Shown: piece after piece, positions 11,958 to 25,200 of the stretch
Layout: each line of letters opens with the position of its first letter
Position numbering within the stretch: position 1 is the stretch's first letter
Source of the DNA: Eleginops maclovinus
Taxonomy: Eukaryota; Chordata; Actinopteri; Perciformes; Eleginopidae
Reading direction: 5' to 3'
Length of the DNA: 64,000 bases
NCBI RefSeq assembly: GCF_036324505.1
Contig: NC_086368.1
Coordinates: 26,053,878-26,117,877, forward strand
Made by a program: the position numbers and the translations under genes
Notes under the pieces: model-generated
Database searches by the model: none
The model's input: the letters and a program-made list of their open reading frames with translations, nothing else
Told to the model about the DNA's origin: nothing

Positions 11958-14900
11958 TCACGATTTCACGTGACTGAGAAGTTCATCTTTGTCCATCTGA
12001 TAGCCGCTTTTCTTCCACACTTCGCGGAGGTCCTGCAAGGTGGAGCCGATCTCCTTGCCGGACGTGATCCCCATCCTCCGGAGGTCGTGACCGCTGACGG
12101 GGAAGCGAGGGACGGACCACCTGCTGAGCTCTGCCAGCAGCTTGTCCTCGCCCTGATACTTGAGCAGCTCACACACTTTATGCTGGGTGTCCAGCTCTCG
12201 ACTCTGAAAAGACACGTAGGAATTAAATGCCTTGAAATTCATTTTAGTCGAGTTTACACATGTACGTTTAGATTACAACTGCTTTAAGAAAAATAAATCA
12301 AGAACTGAAACAAACAACTAAAACTCATGTCAGGCTAAACCGATGACATACTTATTATAAAGACATGTATCAGAATGTTCTGGTGACTACTTGTTGCTAA
12401 TAATGAAAGACAGCAGAGATTATTGAATAACTAAGAAGTCTGATCTTCACAAATAAAAGCATTTTACCAGATCCATGTTAAATTTAGCCATCAGAATTTG
12501 TAATTGATTAGAAACTTTTGGGTCTTTCATTCTGAAGTGGGTGATGGATGGAGGTGGAAAACTGTCAGCAAGATGAAGCAAGTTGCGTTTCCTGCATTCA
12601 AAGCAGGGCTGTAGCTCCAATTATGTTTACGTGTGGTTCAGTGGCTAATTATTTGACTTGATTAATTGTGTCCCCTTGAGAAAGGCTGGACACGTTTCCC
12701 AAGAGCGCAGTGTCCCTATGTTAAGTGTTCAAATGTGTTTTGTTCTGTCTGACTGACGCAAACATGCTTTGTATGGTTAACATAAACTGCCTTTTCATTT
12801 TACGGCCATCAAACATGTGAATATAATTCCAGCTGAGCTTAAAACGTGCTCAGACTTCCACTCCTTTTCCCATGGTGCAGAAAAATGGATGTTGAACAAC
12901 ACTGCTTTGATTGAAATTCAAGATTTCTGATTAAATAAATTGTAAAATGATATTTGTACTGGTAAATGTGCTGGTATTTACATTTTATACGTCTGTACTT
13001 TGATCTGTTTTAAGTGTTATAGACACTATGAAGTGTTTGTTGATTGTGATGCGTGTACATGCCCAGGGACTGCGGATGGAAAGGAGCTTTTAGCCATAAT
13101 CTAGCATCTTCTCTCTCTTGGAGATAAATGTATTTTTATGCACGGTCCTTGTTCAATAAAGACATGAAAATAAAGGTTGTGGTATTGTTGCCAAAAAAAG
13201 GATCAGAAATTAATTGATTCCTGAAAAAGTTGTTGATTAATCTTCCGTTTAACAACTTATGGATGAATCAACTTAACATTAAATGTATGTAGTTCATTTT
13301 TAAAGTGTCAAACTGAATCAGGGTGGAATTCTCCCTGGATTTCAAGCATCAGTATGATCTAGTCCGCTATTGACAGCAGGCAGTTAATCCACATAACTCA
13401 AGCTGATGAAAAATGCTACTTGGAAAGAATATGCTACACCAATCAAAGACTACATTGTTCTGTTAAGTGTCCAAACTATAAATCCCTCCAGTCTTTTTGT
13501 TCCTACAGAGGAAGCTTCAACTCACGTCGATGATGAAGTCTGTGAAGGGTTTGAGGCTGTCCGGCTCCTCTCGGCTCTTGCACAGCTCCAGTCTGTTTTT
13601 GACAAGGAACAGAGCCAGAGTCTTCTCCTCCTTGGACACCTTCAGCCGGAGGTCCATCTTCTCCACCTCCTCCGGGCGGCGGAAGAGAGCAGCCAGGACG
13701 GTCATGGGTTTTGGAGAGTGGTCTTTGGCCTTCTGCCACACTCGCTTCATTTCCTCCACGTTGCCATCTGGAGGCAAACCTGAGGAGCAGCAGAAAATAC
13801 TTTAAGAAAAACTACATTGAGCTGTTGGTATGAAGCCCTAAATTCTTGATATCCTTGTAGAAATCTTAAATGGTTACGTAATGACTTGAGAAGACTTCTA
13901 GACTTTGAATCATTCTGCACTACTACCAGAGTTCACGGTGCCATGGAAGTCAAGAGGCACTGAATCCACTCCATCTCAGGGACGACAATTAAATATTTCC
14001 TCATTTAGAATCAGCTCGCAATGATCAGATTCTCCACACTCCTGATGCATATACTTCTGGCCCAATCCCAATGACCCTTACAGCCCGAGCAGCTTACACT
14101 CGGGGACTTTCATTAACATCAGCTGCTAATTGCTGGAGTGCAAAGGGCTGGAAGTGGTATGAATCGGGGAGGGACAGCACTTTGCAGCACATCACGTTAA
14201 GTGCCATTGTGGGTTAGGGACTTTTTGTTTTTACTTCCTCAGAAGGCAAGGCAATTAAGTGTCTGGTCGCATATTACCAGGCTTACAGAGCTGACAAGAG
14301 GTGCTCGTTTACCTTTTTTTAATGCTTCTGCTTCACCAAAAATGAGGACTAAATACAGGCATAAAGGCTCAAAATGTCTGCAAAGGGAGCCCTTATGCAC
14401 TGTCAACAGATTAATCAAGACTGATAACGCTCTGCTCCATAGCTTCACTGTGATAACTGGACTTAAACCATACTGTACATTTATTCTATTTAATATTCCA
14501 CACTTGACACACTTAAAAGGTCCCCTATTATGCAAAATGCAGTTTTTGCTGTCTTTTATACATATATATGTGTCCCCGGTGTGTAAGGAGACTCAGAAAG
14601 TGTCCGAAAATACAACCCTCTCTCTTTTCCTCTTTACCCACAGCTCTAAAATCGGGGGTACAAATGAGCTGATCCAGATTTGCTGTGGACTTAACGTCAT
14701 ATCGGAAATGTGGGCTGGCTTTACATTGAACTCCTGGCAGCGTCCCCCCCCCCCCACGTGACACGTCCCAACCTATCGTCCGCAATATACAGTCGCGAGC
14801 TGAATCCCCTCCGCAGCACCTCTGTGTGTTCAGCAGGATGTCTGCAGGAGGGACTGAGAGTAGTTGTATTATACAATACATACAATGTCTCTGTTCTAGA

Positions 14901-17900
14901 CACTGAGAAGTGTTTCAGAAATAATGCTTGATCTGGTTTGAAATATGATAATATGGCATTTAGTCACGGCAGCGTTTGGCTGAGAATCTCCGTTTGGATC
15001 TTCTCTCTTCAGACGGAGAGCTGCGTGCCCTGCAAAGAGGCGTGGCCAGCTTCAGCTCATCTCAAATTTAAAGCGACAGTCACAGAATCAGCACTTTCGA
15101 AAACGGGGCTGAAACAGAGGGATAGCGGACATGCTAAAATCAATGATCTGTTTGGTATTTTGAGCAAATCACGTCAGAGACATGTTTTTCTTATATTTGA
15201 GACCAATAACATAGACCTTTAATGTACATATAACATCCTGCTTTATATTGTGTACATTTTTACTCCCAAATATATATTTTGTACTTTCTTTTTAAATGCT
15301 ATTTTATTGCAATTACAATGCCTTGTTTTTATGCAGCTGCAACGCAAAAAAAAAAAGATCATATGGGATCAATAAAATACTTCTATTCTATCATAGGCAA
15401 AGGCATACAATGCAGGGAACACAACACAAAGTCTGCAAGTGTAGAATCTGGGATTGGACTAATAGCATGCTACCTGTTCTCTCAAAGAAAAGTGTTACCA
15501 AACCTGGCCAAATGAGCATCCATAACCGCATATGTCAAACCTCACTAACAATGTGGGTATACTATCCTCTACTCCAGCCTTATATAAAAATGCCTTCTTC
15601 TTTGGTGCTAAGTGCTATATGAATAACTGCCATCATGTCAGGTTTATTTATGTGTAACCTTTGCTAGTGTGTTCTGGTAGTCTTGGGGTTCATTAAATGC
15701 TGAGTGCGTACTCACACATGTTGAAAGGGGGACTGTTGTTATGCTTCTATTCCTCCCTCTAATGACAGGAAAAATATGTTTAGATATTTTCATAATGGAC
15801 CCAGGTATTTTGAATCACAGCCCTTTTCTAAATGCCATTGTTGTCTCCTCTCTTCTATACCTTCCACTCCATTGCCTCCACTCTCACCTATGTACTGGGC
15901 CAGATCCAGACTGTACATCAGCTCTAGCAGATGATCCGCATGGTTTCCAACAACCATCTTCTTCAACTCCACCCAAATGCGTTCTCCAGATATAGCTGCA
16001 AGGCCACGACCGTTTTCCCGAATGGCGACCAGCGCGCCTGGCTCGTGACTGTCGGGCTCCCGAGCCACCCTGCCGTAGAACCTGGGGAGGGAAATAAGAC
16101 GGTTGAGGTCCAGGTTCTTGTTCTTCAAACAAATATAAGCTATATTTTTGTAATTTCTCGTTCATTGGCTGTTTGAGTTCAAAGCAGAGGGATAAAGTAC
16201 AAACTTAAGGAATCAATTACTAATTTCCTTTGTAAGGTGAAAGTGAAATAAAGGCAGCCCACCTGAAATAGCGCAGTATTCTCAGGTAGTCTTCTTGGAT
16301 TCTTTTTTCAGCGCTGCCAACAAAGCGGACTTTGCGGTCCTGCAGGTCTTCGTATCCTTTGAAATAGTCGTATAATGTGCCATCAAGCCCTGCAACAGAG
16401 TAAAAGTAAAGACAACACATGATAAACTTCTGACCAGTATCATAAAGCATGATCAAATATGTGACACTAGCTTGTGAACTAACACCAAATAAAGAAATAC
16501 GTCCTTTAATCCAGTTGACAATGAATACCTAAAAACATGGAGTTGATGGTGAGGTCTCTGCGCTCAGAGTCTTTCTGCCAGTCCGTGGTGAACTCCACCT
16601 CTGCGTGACGTCCATCCGTCTGAACATCCACTCGCAACGTGGTCACCTCGAAGTTCTCATTATGTAGCTGTGAACAAAACCGATAAACAAAACAGAGATG
16701 TTTACAAAAAGGCCTAGAGACGTGTGAAAATGCCCTCATTCTGAAGTCAACAGTAGGTGATGCAGTATTCCAGAGGGCAGGTGTGGAAAGGATAACACGT
16801 ACAATAAGAAACCAAAACACATAGCTGATAACAGGTGGAGAAAATGGAGAAAATATTGCAAACACAAAAACTCAAATACAACTCCAATGCTCTTATTTTA
16901 ACGAGTGCCAAAACCCTGAGCACGTTTCCTTCACTGCATACTGGTGGTTTTCAGTTCTGCTTTCCTGCTGATTGTGAGTCTGCACATGCATGTACGCATG
17001 TAAATATGTATGTATGTATGTATATGAACATGGGTAAATGTGTGTGTATGAATGGTTATGGTCTATATCTCGACCCTTGATGAACATTGAACTGGGAGAC
17101 ACAATGAGACCATATCTAGGTCCCCTCTGCACATCATTGCTTCGTAATCAGATTTAATTTAAACACTACTGTTTATACGTTTCATTTCTATTTATTTGCG
17201 TGATTCTTGTTGTGATTTAGCTTATGTAATAACATGAGTTTGTTTTCTGAGCGAAGTGCACCTGTTGACGAAAACAGAAGAAAACTATTGTGTTTCAATA
17301 AGCTACTAAATGCTTTTAGCACATTGCTTCTATTCTCCTATTTATCCACCCTTATGGAGCGACATTTTCCAGCACATGTTGCTCATTAGAGGCAGCTTAT
17401 TTACATATTCCAGGAATCAATCACAGATTTTCCTGTTACTTGGCTGCTCTTCTGTGACGCGTTCTCCCACAATCCATCAAGAAAGCTGACGTTAACATCT
17501 TAATTTAAGACCCGTGGGTTTGATGGATCAGACAGTTCCATATGGAAGAAGAACGTGAACCATGTAGTGCTTTCGATTCCCATGACGCAACCGGATGGTC
17601 CAACAACAAAACAACCTTGCAATGATCTTTGTATCAATGCTTACACCATTTTGTGTGTGTATGACCACACATACTTTAGAGCAGTGGTACATTTACTAAA
17701 GTAGTCTGCTTAATTACAATTTAGAGGTACTTGTTCTGTATTTTTAGTGCCAATTTATACTTCTACTCCATTATTCCACATTTTGAAAAAGCCAATATTG
17801 TACTTTTTACTCCACTACATGTATTTGACAGATAAACTGTTAAATGATTAACTACGATGAAAACATAGATGCATCAATAGCTATAATACACTAAATGGCT

Positions 17901-19795
17901 ATACATAATTAAAACACTTGGAGATTACCCACAATAAGTACTTTTACTTTTGGTATAAAGTATATTGTGATGCCAAAACGTGTGTACTTTTACTTTAAAT
18001 GGTATGCATAATTTTTGTTTATTGTGCATATTTAAATTGTTTTACTACTTTTACTTTAAAAACCTGAGAACTTCTTCTACCACTGCTTTGTGTTTTTGTT
18101 TAAATGTCCAGTCACATATTTATTCTACATCTGTACAATTGTTGTGTTTTTTAAATCAATGCCCCTTCTTTTGAATTTCTTTAGAAAAAAAAAAAATGAA
18201 GGAACTACTTTTATGCCCTGGGTTAAGTTTAGCTAATGTGAATGAAACTAATTGAAAGCAGGATACAGTAACATCCTGCCTGCCTCTTACTCTTGCTGTG
18301 ATGGTCCCATGCTGCTCTCCTTTATTGTTGATCATCCTGATGCCAGCTTTCTGGAACATTTGCTTCATCTCCTCTGGAGTTGCTGTGGTGGCAAAGTCCA
18401 CATCTTCAGGCCGCTTCCCGGACAGCAGATCCCGTACCGCGCCTCCAGCTATCCTCAGCTCATGCTGGTGCTTCCCAAACAACTCTGGAAACAACAGACA
18501 GAGGAAGTGTGTCAGGAGGCTGGCCTAAAATCATTCATCCACTGGCAGCTAGTGTCACAAACTATAGGTGTGTATTAAACATGTAGGCTATATTTACCAG
18601 AAAAAATAGGGTCCAACAAATTCAGGATGCAACATGAGAAAAGTAGGGTCCAGCCTTCAGACATTTGACCATATATTAGGGACTCCTATATATCGATTTT
18701 GAATGTTACGTTTTTGATGCATTTCAGGTCTAGTACCATATTTTTAAAGGACGTGCAATTCTCAAATCAGATAATACAGTTCCACCAAAATCATATGATC
18801 TTTTCACAAAGATATCCTCTCTCTCTCCCTCCCTGTCTCTCTCTCCTCCCTCCCTCTCTCCTCTCGCATCTCCCTCTACCCCCGCTCCCATCTCTCCCCT
18901 GACCTCTCCGCCCTCCGTCCCACCTACCTTTCCCCACAGCCTCAATGGAAATGTACCAGGACATTAATCCCCCTCCCTCACACACCCGTCCCTCATCCAG
19001 CACCAGTCACTTTCTATTCTCCGCTGCTACTGAAAATGTACTTTACACAAAGTATTTTTTGCACTAAAGAACTACTTGCACTACCGTCAAACTGTGTTGA
19101 TTGTGTCTAACATACGTATATATTACTTCGTTTTTTTTGTATACCCCTTTTTACCCCCTCTTTTTTTTCTACGCTCTTATCTTTTTATGTTGTATGTTCT
19201 TGTTTTGTATATTTGCACTGTGGGACTGCCAGAAACGGTATTTCAATTGTCTGTATGTATAACACATGTGGAAACTTTGACAATAAAGTGGAATTTGACT
19301 TTGACAAGCAATTCTCTTCCAGGCAGTGATCAGTCACAGAGACAGTATTTCTAATAAGTCTCAAACAAAGGTTTTTTCATACACTACTGTACCGTAAGAG
19401 TTGTTAAAGCCACCACTGATATACCTTATACAATATTTGCAATGAGCTTGTATCTACTAGACATATTAATATTGTAATCCTTTCACAATGCACATGCTTT
19501 TATTACAAAATCATCAAATTAAGTGTTCAAATCATATCATAGGACACCCTTATACCCTAAGTAGTTCTGCTCAAATTCAGAAAGTTCACAAACTAGCTTT
19601 ACCTGAAGACAAGAGGTCTACATTAGCACAGTGTACAGGTGTTTGTTGTCACAGCTGCATCTCACCTGCCAGTCCATTCAGCCCCTCGGTGAACAGAGAC
19701 TGGAACTCACTGGTCTTCAACTGCATGGTGAAGAGACTCCTCCAATAGAAAGCTGTTCTACCAATCACCCTAGGCCCCAATATCCTGCTCCACAT
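11958..19795 (-). CDS. trnt1: CCA tRNA nucleotidyltransferase 1, mitochondrial
   Basis: Adds the 3'-terminal CCA to cytosolic and mitochondrial tRNAs. Seven coding exons: 19666-19795, 18291-18484, 16529-16667, 16263-16389, 15888-16081, 13526-13779 and 11958-12203. All junctions are GT/AG and in frame; total 427 aa (human about 434). The first 22 residues carry four Arg and no acidic residue, as in a mitochondrial targeting peptide. M24 follows and could start a cytosolic form, as in human. The nucleotidyltransferase head shows [11 protein letters not shown] and the metal-binding EDVDFAT (DxD), then [10 protein letters not shown] and [12 protein letters not shown], all class II CCA-enzyme motifs. 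The C-terminal body includes [33 protein letters not shown] and [14 protein letters not shown]. No exon is broken. It is divergent from arl6ip5 across a short promoter and tandem with the downstream receptor gene. Confidence 0.97.
14513..15222. mobile_element. MITE-like element, family B, in a trnt1 intron
   Basis: A roughly 710-bp block in the 13779-15888 intron, bounded on the left by TTAAAAGGTCCCC and on the right by ATAGACCTTTAA. The termini are inverted relatives (TTAAAAGGTC against TTAAAGGTC) with TTAA at both edges. A C12 run sits inside at 14744-14755. There is no coding capacity. The ends resemble those of family A, so the two may be related. Confidence 0.5.
17005..17023. repeat. TATG microsatellite
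   Basis: A short (TATG)n run in the trnt1 intron between 16667 and 18291. Confidence 0.8.
17682..18085. mobile_element. hAT-like MITE in a trnt1 intron
   Basis: It begins CAGTGGTA and ends TACCACTG, a perfect 8-bp inverted terminus of the hAT CAGNGGT type. The interior is built from AGTACTTTTACT-like stretches and has no coding capacity. Flanking octamers CTTTAGAG and CTTTGTGT share only their first four bases, so a target-site duplication is weak. The interior is related to 21888-22370. Confidence 0.6.
18815..18985. repeat. Pyrimidine-rich CT/CCT tract
   Basis: About 170 bp of nearly pure pyrimidine on the plus strand (CTCTCTCTCC, CCTCCCTCC, CTCTCCTCTC), about 330 bp upstream of trnt1 exon 2. 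It is low-complexity sequence. Confidence 0.75.
19030..19312 (+). mobile_element. Retroposon 3'-end remnant
   Basis: It ends in GTGGAAACTTTGACAATAAAG followed by GAATTTGACTTTGAC, a tail shared by many fish non-LTR retroposons. The body (GCACTGTGGGACTGCC and flanks) is non-coding. The family cannot be named from this fragment. It lies in trnt1 intron 1. Confidence 0.45.
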
Positions 19796-20455
19796 CTGTA
19801 CAAACAACAAGTAAGTGATCAGATATTTGTTATTTAAAGCTTTTTTAGAGCTAGCTAACTGTTAGCTTCATGTCACTGAAGTCATGCTGTCGGCGTGCAC
19901 AGTTCAAACATCGCGAGAACATGAGAAACAACATGGCAGTGTAAACTCTTCGAACATAACGTAAACAGCAGAGAGCAACTTCTAAAGATAAGGTTATTAC
20001 CAGACAACGCTGCTATCACTTTATGATATCCTTCTCTGACATGAACATACAGCTTACCAGGAAGTGTTTTAGTGGTTTCTGACCAATAGCGTGAGGTTTT
20101 ATCACGCCGACGAGAGCAGCTTGCGGTAATTAACTTATCGCGAGAATTCAGTGTGTTGCTTTGGTGACCATTTGTGTTACTTTAATAAATCCTTGCTTTG
20201 TTAATGATTGTTTTTGTAAGATGTACACTGTTTATTTCATTGTATCAATACTGTATTTGCACACATTTGGTTTTGACTGAAAATAAGTGCCTTAAAGGTT
20301 TGTATATGACTCATGATAATAAAGTTTCATCCAAAAAAAAACCCACGTCGCAGCCTGCTGTCAAATATCTTCTCGCGAGATTTTAGTTTGTTACTCTGGT
20401 GACTTCACGGCTTGTTATGAAGTCCTGTCAGACCAGTAAACGGAGCTGGACGCAA
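19796..20455. promoter_or_regulatory. Divergent trnt1/arl6ip5 promoter region
   Basis: About 660 bp separate the start codons of two genes transcribed away from each other. The region holds a perfect TCTCGCGAGA palindrome at 20371-20380 and two TCGCGAGAA sites near 19912 and 20137, plus an ACCAATAG CCAAT-type box near 20081. No TATA box is evident. The TCTCGCGAGA (CGCG) element is an established motif of TATA-less housekeeping promoters, linked to BANP and ZBTB33 binding. Its use here is inferred. A short AATAAAG plus A9 stretch near 20320-20341 looks like an old inserted tail. Confidence 0.6.
20371..20380. promoter_or_regulatory. CGCG promoter element (TCTCGCGAGA)
   Basis: A perfect 10-bp palindrome 76 bp before the predicted arl6ip5 start codon. 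It is an exact match to the CGCG element of vertebrate housekeeping promoters. The second, noisy copy of this region (near 21570) has lost one base of the motif. Confidence 0.7.
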
Positions 20456-22188
20456 ATGGCTAAAGTGGAGCTGACTCCGCTCAGATCCTGGAGCGACTTC
20501 TTCCCCGGCTCGGAGAGATTCTCCAAACCGGACGACAAAGATCCGGCGAGATGGAACAACAGGGTGGTCAGCAACCTGCTTTATTATCAAACCAACTACA
20601 TCGCTATAGAGCTCCTGCGGTCACGTGACTTTTGGTTGGGAGCCACCATTTTGGCAGTAATACATGCCACGGTGCAGTGTTTTCTTACCGATGACGAGTA
20701 TACTTCTCATTTTAATAAGTCAAATTGGATTTATATACAAAATTTGAAGAGTGTATATAAATATTAACATTGTATCTTCACATGACATGCTTTATTCAAA
20801 ATCATAAACCTTAAGTTTTCAAGACATAGTACCATGGCTACCTAAACCCTAGTATTCTGTCAATTCACAAGTTCACAACTAGACTTTACCTAGACAAGTC
20901 TACATTAGCAAGTGTAAGGTGTTTGTTGTCACAGTGAATTACTGCCAGTCTTCAGCCTCGTGAACAAGACTGAACACTTCTCAACTGCATGTGAGAGTAC
21001 TACATCCAAAGAAAGCTGTTCTACAATCACCTGCAAGTATCCTTCCAAATCTATAATACACAAGTAATTGATCAGCATTGTGTTATTAAGCATTGTTTAG
21101 GTTTAGCTTAACTTAGCTCAGTACGGAAGTATGCTGTCGGCGTAGCAGTTCTAGCTCTGGATGTAACATGAGCACAACTGCAGTTGTAACTTTCGAACAT
21201 AACTAAGCAGAGGCAATAAAATACGGTTATACGACAACGGCATTATCACTTTTATCCTTCTCTGACATGAAATTCAGTACAGGAATTTAGTGTTTCTGAC
21301 CAATAGCGTGAGGTTGTTATCACGCCGACAGCATTTGCAAGTAATTTAACTGGCTACTCGCGAGCAATTCATGTGAGTGTTATGGGACCATTGTGTTACT
21401 TTAATAACTGTGCTTTGTTAAGATTGAATTTTATAATTAAGTTTATTCAATGTATCAATACTGTTTTGCACCATTGTTTGACTGAAATAAGTCCTTAACG
21501 GTTTGATATGATCATGATAATAAAGTTTCAACGCCGAAAAAAAGAATCCCATCTTCAGTCTTTTCAATATCTTCTCGCAGATTTTAGTTTGCTCTCACTG
21601 TGACTTCCCGCTTTTATGAAGTCTGTAATACGATAAACTTGCTTATCGCCAATGCCTATTGTCGGGTAAGTTACTTAATATGCATACAGTAATTCTCGAT
21701 GTGCTTATTTGATGGTTTGCAGCTTAATTCACTTTTCATGGTTGTTTTCACCTCGTGTGTATTGTTGTGTCCTGTTAGTGCAAACTGCAATGTAGCCTAC
21801 TTAAAGGGATTAAGTAAGCAGGTGCATGAGGGATGTAACGTCTGTGAAGAAGGGTTTCAATCACAGATCTAGAAAGGTTGGATTGAAGAGCAGTCGTGTA
21901 CATTTACTGAAGTACAATTATGAGGTACTTGTACTTTACTTGAGTATTCTCAATTTATGCTACTTTATACTTCGGATCCACTACATCTTAGAAGCCAATA
22001 TTGTACTTTTTACTTCTCTACATTATTTTTGTACAGCTTTTATTTACTAGTTAACTTTTATATTTAAATTATAAGCTAATGCAAAGTACAAATCAATTAT
22101 TAAATAACCGTTTACATATATCTATAGGTTAAGATATCCAGCAGCAGTATATAAAGTTATTCAAAGTAGTTAAAAACACATAAACTGT

Positions 22189-22228
<40 letters not shown>

Positions 22229-25200
22229 GATTCTGAAATGGGCCATTACGCATAAGGAGTACTTTTAGTTTTGGTACTTTAAGTGTTACTTATTAGTGTT
22301 ATTAGTGTTAGTGTTATACTTATTGCTACTTTTACTTAAGTACCAAATCTAAGTACTTCTTCTGCATAAGAGTGAATGGGAAATAATGATTCAGCGATCA
22401 TGTGATGCAATGTTGCTGTCTGTGTGTCTTCATTCTCATCATAGGAACCCAATTTTTAACAACTTATTTCAAACAATTTGTCCTCTTATGTAGGATATAG
22501 TTTAAGGCTTTTCATTGATATTACTATAGAATTAAAAATGTATGTCATAAAGCACCTGTTATGTACCAATGTGGAAGTACAGACTGAAATAAATAGACAC
22601 AAGTGAAAGAAAGAGGGAAAGCAATCCACTACACTATTTTTAAAACCAAACAAATTATTTAGGTAGCACTTTTAAGATGCAAAGCTAACAGAAAGTACAC
22701 CAAAATAAAACACAAAAAACAAACAAACTAAATAATAACTACCAAAGCTCTCCTTATTCATAGACAACGCAACTTTTAACTTTGTAATGAACAAAAACAC
22801 TTAATGCCAACAGGAGTCAACAAACACCGGACAGAATGAAGCTCACACTTCAATTAAAGCCAATTAAATTAGTGCGTCTTGAGCAATCACTGTAAAGGTC
22901 TTGAGTTGGCCCTTTAAAAGTATGAACACTCTTTTGGTGAAAGTGAAAGTATAAACAGCACTAATCTACACTACTGCACACTTCCTGAAGAACTAGTTCA
23001 GTATCAGATAGATTTACACAGATCAGGAAACAAGAGGTTAAATCTCTCATCTAGGGGAAGTATCTTCTCATAGTTGGCACGGCTTTGTTCCAGCAACCAG
23101 AGCTTAATTTACTTCAAATAGCTGCCCCGTCATGGTCTGTCCGCTGACCTGTGTGTTGACATATTGGTGCTATAGTCCTGAAGGCCTCATAAGGTTTGTC
23201 TAGTCAGTGTTTACACTGCAGCAGCACAGTGGTGGGTAAACAGCTGAACCCCAGATTAGAGAGATCACACAGTATTGGATACATTCTCAATGAGTCAATT
23301 CTGAGTCATGACCCTAAGCAAAGATGGACTTTGACATTGACATTACGGTGATTTTTTTTACACAGTTGAAACATATAAAACATGGTTTAAGAAACTTGAA
23401 CACAACTGCTGTAGGTGGAAGCGGGGAGTCTGCTGCTGTTGATAATAGTCTCAAGTTGTTTTTCAATTAACACATTGTCTGTTTGTTCCTTGTTGGCACA
23501 CAGTTTGTGTGGGTGTCTAAGATGTATGTGAGATATGCAGAGGAGAAACATTTATTGAATTGAAAAAAATGTAGGTTGCATGCAAAGAGGCACGGTTGCA
23601 CAACGTAATTACAGACTCAGGAAAAGGTTGTTAACACACCCAGGGATCCAATCAATCTTCTAACATGCTCACAATTTCACAGTGCAATTGAGAATTCTGT
23701 CTTGCATTTCTAGCAGGACTGGTGAAAGAGGCTAATGCGAAGCTAACCTTCTCTTTTGTTTATCTCTACATGATGTCTGGAGATTTTCAGGAATTAGGAA
23801 CTTATTTACAATGGATAAACAACTGATTTACTAAGAATATGTTGTTTTGTTTTAGCTTATCACAGCTATTTTGATACAATCAATTATGAAATGTAAGTAA
23901 GAAGAAAAGCCAAAGATGTTTTTCAGGTGATTTAAAAATATGAGTGTTATTACTTCGTTTGTCCACCAGATGGCGACGGCGAGTTGCTATCCCACCTGCA
24001 AAGTGGACAGTGGATTTGATGTGGGTTAAGATTTATCTCCTTATGTAAATGACTTTTTGGAGCAATATATACTGCCTGCAATATATGGATAATTTCTATT
24101 ATTATTATTTAGTGTCAGGTAAGTTATCGCAGCTCTGAGTTTTACATGATAATAGGGTTTTTGCTGCTGAAGAGATTTAATATTATGTCGATGAATCTGC
24201 AGATTATTTTCTTGATTTATGGATTTATGATTTGATCAATAAAAATGTTAGAAACGATTAAAAAAATTGCAAAGTCGCATCTTTACATTTCTTATTTTGT
24301 CTGATCATGTAGTACAGCGAGATGAGACATTTGATTCAGGTTTAATTGAGTGGTTTGCGTATTTATAATAAAGAGGATTAAAATAAATACAAAACCGAGA
24401 TGTTAAACAGTCAGAGGAATTACTGTGGATGTAATTTAATAACCGAAAAAAGACAAAACACAAATGTATTCACAATTTCAAGTGAATTATTTTGCCCATG
24501 ATATTTAGATTGCGACAGCACAAACTCTTAAGTCATTACTGTTTTCATTGTTGTTGTCCGCCAACTTTTTTTTGATTCATGGATTAGTTCGTCTATAAAA
24601 TCTTGGAAAATATTAAAATAAAACCATTATAATTTCAACTCAGGTGTGGTCTTTAAATTCCTCATTTTATCCAACCATCATTAAAACCCTACACGCAGTT
24701 TACTAACACACAAATGAACCTTTATCAGTTTTCAGTACTTGCTGCCGCCACATGAGGTGAAAAGCAGAAACCAGAAAGACTTTGGTAGAATAATGATCCA
24801 TCCAACCACTAGGTGGAGCCAGTGACCACACACACACACACACACACACAATGTGAGAGTTTTAAAGGGGCCCTTGTATGCTCATTTTCAGGTCAGCTGC
24901 ATCAAATCTGATTTAAAGAGGACACACTATGTTCATATTTGTATTTTGTGCCTCTCCTGGGACATGTCTGCATGCTTTAATGTTCAAAAAGCTCTTTATT
25001 TTTCTCATACTGCCTGTGCTGCAGCACCTCTTTTCACTCTCTGTCTGAAACCAGAGCCCAGTCTGCTCTGATTGGTTAGCTGGTCGGCTCTTTGTGATTG
25101 TTCAACCTCTTACAGATGTCCCGCCACTTAGCCTATCACGTACAATGTGTTTGAGCGCCAATAGAAGCGTGAGCGTTACAGAGTGATGCCACTATTTTCC

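Noticed and set aside
14201..14761. 186-codon plus-strand open frame
   Set aside because: It overlaps a trnt1 intron and the family B transposon and has no domain.
20399..20767. 122-aa open frame as the arl6ip5 product
   Set aside because: Only residues from MAKVEL to about IELL match the family; the remainder is read from the intrusive segment and the noisy copy.
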